From: Methanosarcina acetivorans C2A
Lineage (GTDB): Archaea; Halobacteriota; Methanosarcinia; Methanosarcinales; Methanosarcinaceae
DNA length: 64,000 nt
Direction of reading: 5' to 3'
Assembly: GCF_000007345.1 (NCBI RefSeq)
Contig: NC_003552.1
Coordinates: 4,588,001 to 4,652,000 of the forward strand
Shown here: piece by piece, positions 63,574 through 64,000 of the stretch
How positions within the stretch are numbered: position 1 is the stretch's first letter
How the letters are laid out: each line of letters begins with the position of its first letter
The notes under the pieces: model-generated
What the model saw: only the letters and a program-made list of their open reading frames with translations
Database searches by the model: none
Told to the model about the DNA's origin: nothing
Position numbers and translations under genes: made by a program

Positions 63574-64000
63574 TCAGAACCTCTTTAGTTTATTTCTTTG
63601 AATTTCTTCGATATCCAAAATTTCTTTTTGCTTGTATGTCAGCGCTTTCGATACATTCCTCAAATCTCTTGCCAGCCTTCTCATACCATCTGGTTCAAGG
63701 CTTGCAGCGTGATCCGTTCCTTTCCAGGTCCTATCCAATGTGAAATGCCTCTCGAAATATTTCGCACCATATGCAAGAGCTGCTATATCCGCAGCAATAC
63801 CAAGATGGTGACCTGAAAAACCAATGCCTTTTACTCTTTTCTCGAATTTTGCCCTAATTCTTAGTATTTCCTTCAAACAAATGTCCTCGAAAGGAACGGG
63901 ATAACCTGAAGTGCAACTGTATATTATAAGGTCTTTTCCACGGCCTCGATCTTCAAAAAATGTTACAACTTTCTCTTCTTCTTCGTTTGTTGTCATTCCA
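63574..64000 (-). CDS. neuB: NeuB-family nonulosonic acid synthase (partial, N-terminus off the right edge)
   Basis: About 141 residues of the C-terminal half of the synthase barrel: the frame is open through the window edge, and G-MTTNEEEEKVV continues the STGM-x4-E motif of the family. YSCTSGYPVPFEDICLKEI matches the CTSxYPxPxE segment, IGFSGHHLGIAADIAALAYGA the GxSDHT-x-G segment (with G for D and H for T), and FERHFTLDRTWKGTDHAASLEPDGM the metal-binding HFTLD region. The C-terminal antifreeze-like (SAF) domain of bacterial NeuB is missing; the protein ends at KLKRF. It condenses phosphoenolpyruvate with a hexose derivative, precursor to a sialic-, legionaminic- or pseudaminic-type acid. 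An ATG at 63994-63996 is an internal methionine. Confidence 0.85.
   Translation of the reverse strand, partial: GMTTNEEEEKVVTFFEDRGRGKDLIIYSCTSGYPVPFEDICLKEILRIRAKFEKRVKGIGFSGHHLGIAADIAALAYGAKYFERHFTLDRTWKGTDHAASLEPDGMRRLARDLRNVSKALTYKQKEILDIEEIQRNKLKRF

Overview
The window comes from the chromosome of a methanogenic archaeon, almost certainly a Methanosarcina. F420-dependent methylenetetrahydromethanopterin reductase (mer) lies directly upstream of fpoF, the F420H2 dehydrogenase input subunit. A multiheme cytochrome c, an archaeal cis-prenyltransferase, archaeal NadM, DUF2551 and DUF2180 proteins, AglB oligosaccharyltransferases, TATA-box promoters and long AT-rich, repeat-filled spacers all fit that genus. 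No tRNA, rRNA or CRISPR array was seen.

Bases 1-6,000 hold a cyclase-family gene cut by the window edge, a 2x[4Fe-4S] ferredoxin, a COG2108-type radical SAM protein, a hexapeptide acyltransferase and two multiply frameshifted pseudogenes (a membrane hydrolase and a DUF362/ferredoxin protein). Bases 6,100-11,000 are the most unusual part. Five minus-strand genes encode an Sfp-type phosphopantetheinyl transferase, a free-standing acyl carrier protein, an adenylate-forming ligase, a zinc-ribbon PP-loop ATPase of the sugar-amidotransferase type and a divergent NAD-synthetase-like amide synthase. They read as a compact carrier-protein pathway, which is rare in archaea. An IS200/IS605 element (TnpB plus broken TnpA) abuts its upstream end.

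Bases 13,000-22,800 carry housekeeping genes: a DUF2551 protein, uppS, a DUF255 thioredoxin-fold protein, a cytochrome b5-like protein, a flavin-binding oxidase-like protein, a PEP-synthase remnant, an AK6-type kinase, and the mer-fpoF-nadM set. Bases 23,400-30,200 are an oxygen and redox-stress island on the plus strand: desulforedoxin, two DUF2180 zinc-binding-like proteins, an AhpD-like protein, superoxide reductase, a pentaheme cytochrome c preceded by a strongly structured leader, iron-sulfur flavoprotein, archaeoflavoprotein, a ferritin-like diiron protein and an FprA F420H2 oxidase. These parts could together reduce superoxide, peroxide and O2 with electrons from ferredoxin and F420H2.

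Bases 30,400-38,400 contain an acetolactate decarboxylase gene cleanly split by an IS1634-type element with 6-bp target duplication, two paralogous 47-48 residue proteins either side of it, a second cyclase, an AksF/LeuB-type dehydrogenase and HacB/LeuD-type small subunit (coenzyme B or leucine pathway), and MntP.

Bases 38,600-64,000 are a surface-glycan locus. Three tandem AglB paralogues are followed by four glycosyltransferases, a nested transposon (a MULE-like IS inside an IS21 element, both with target duplications), a polysialyltransferase-like protein, a Wzx-type flippase, a methyltransferase/pyruvyltransferase fusion, a CMP-sialate synthetase/HAD phosphatase fusion and a NeuB-type synthase that runs off the right edge. 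The right half is visibly more AT-rich than the metabolic core, which suggests acquired DNA. Short tandem repeats with 12-23 bp units recur in many spacers.
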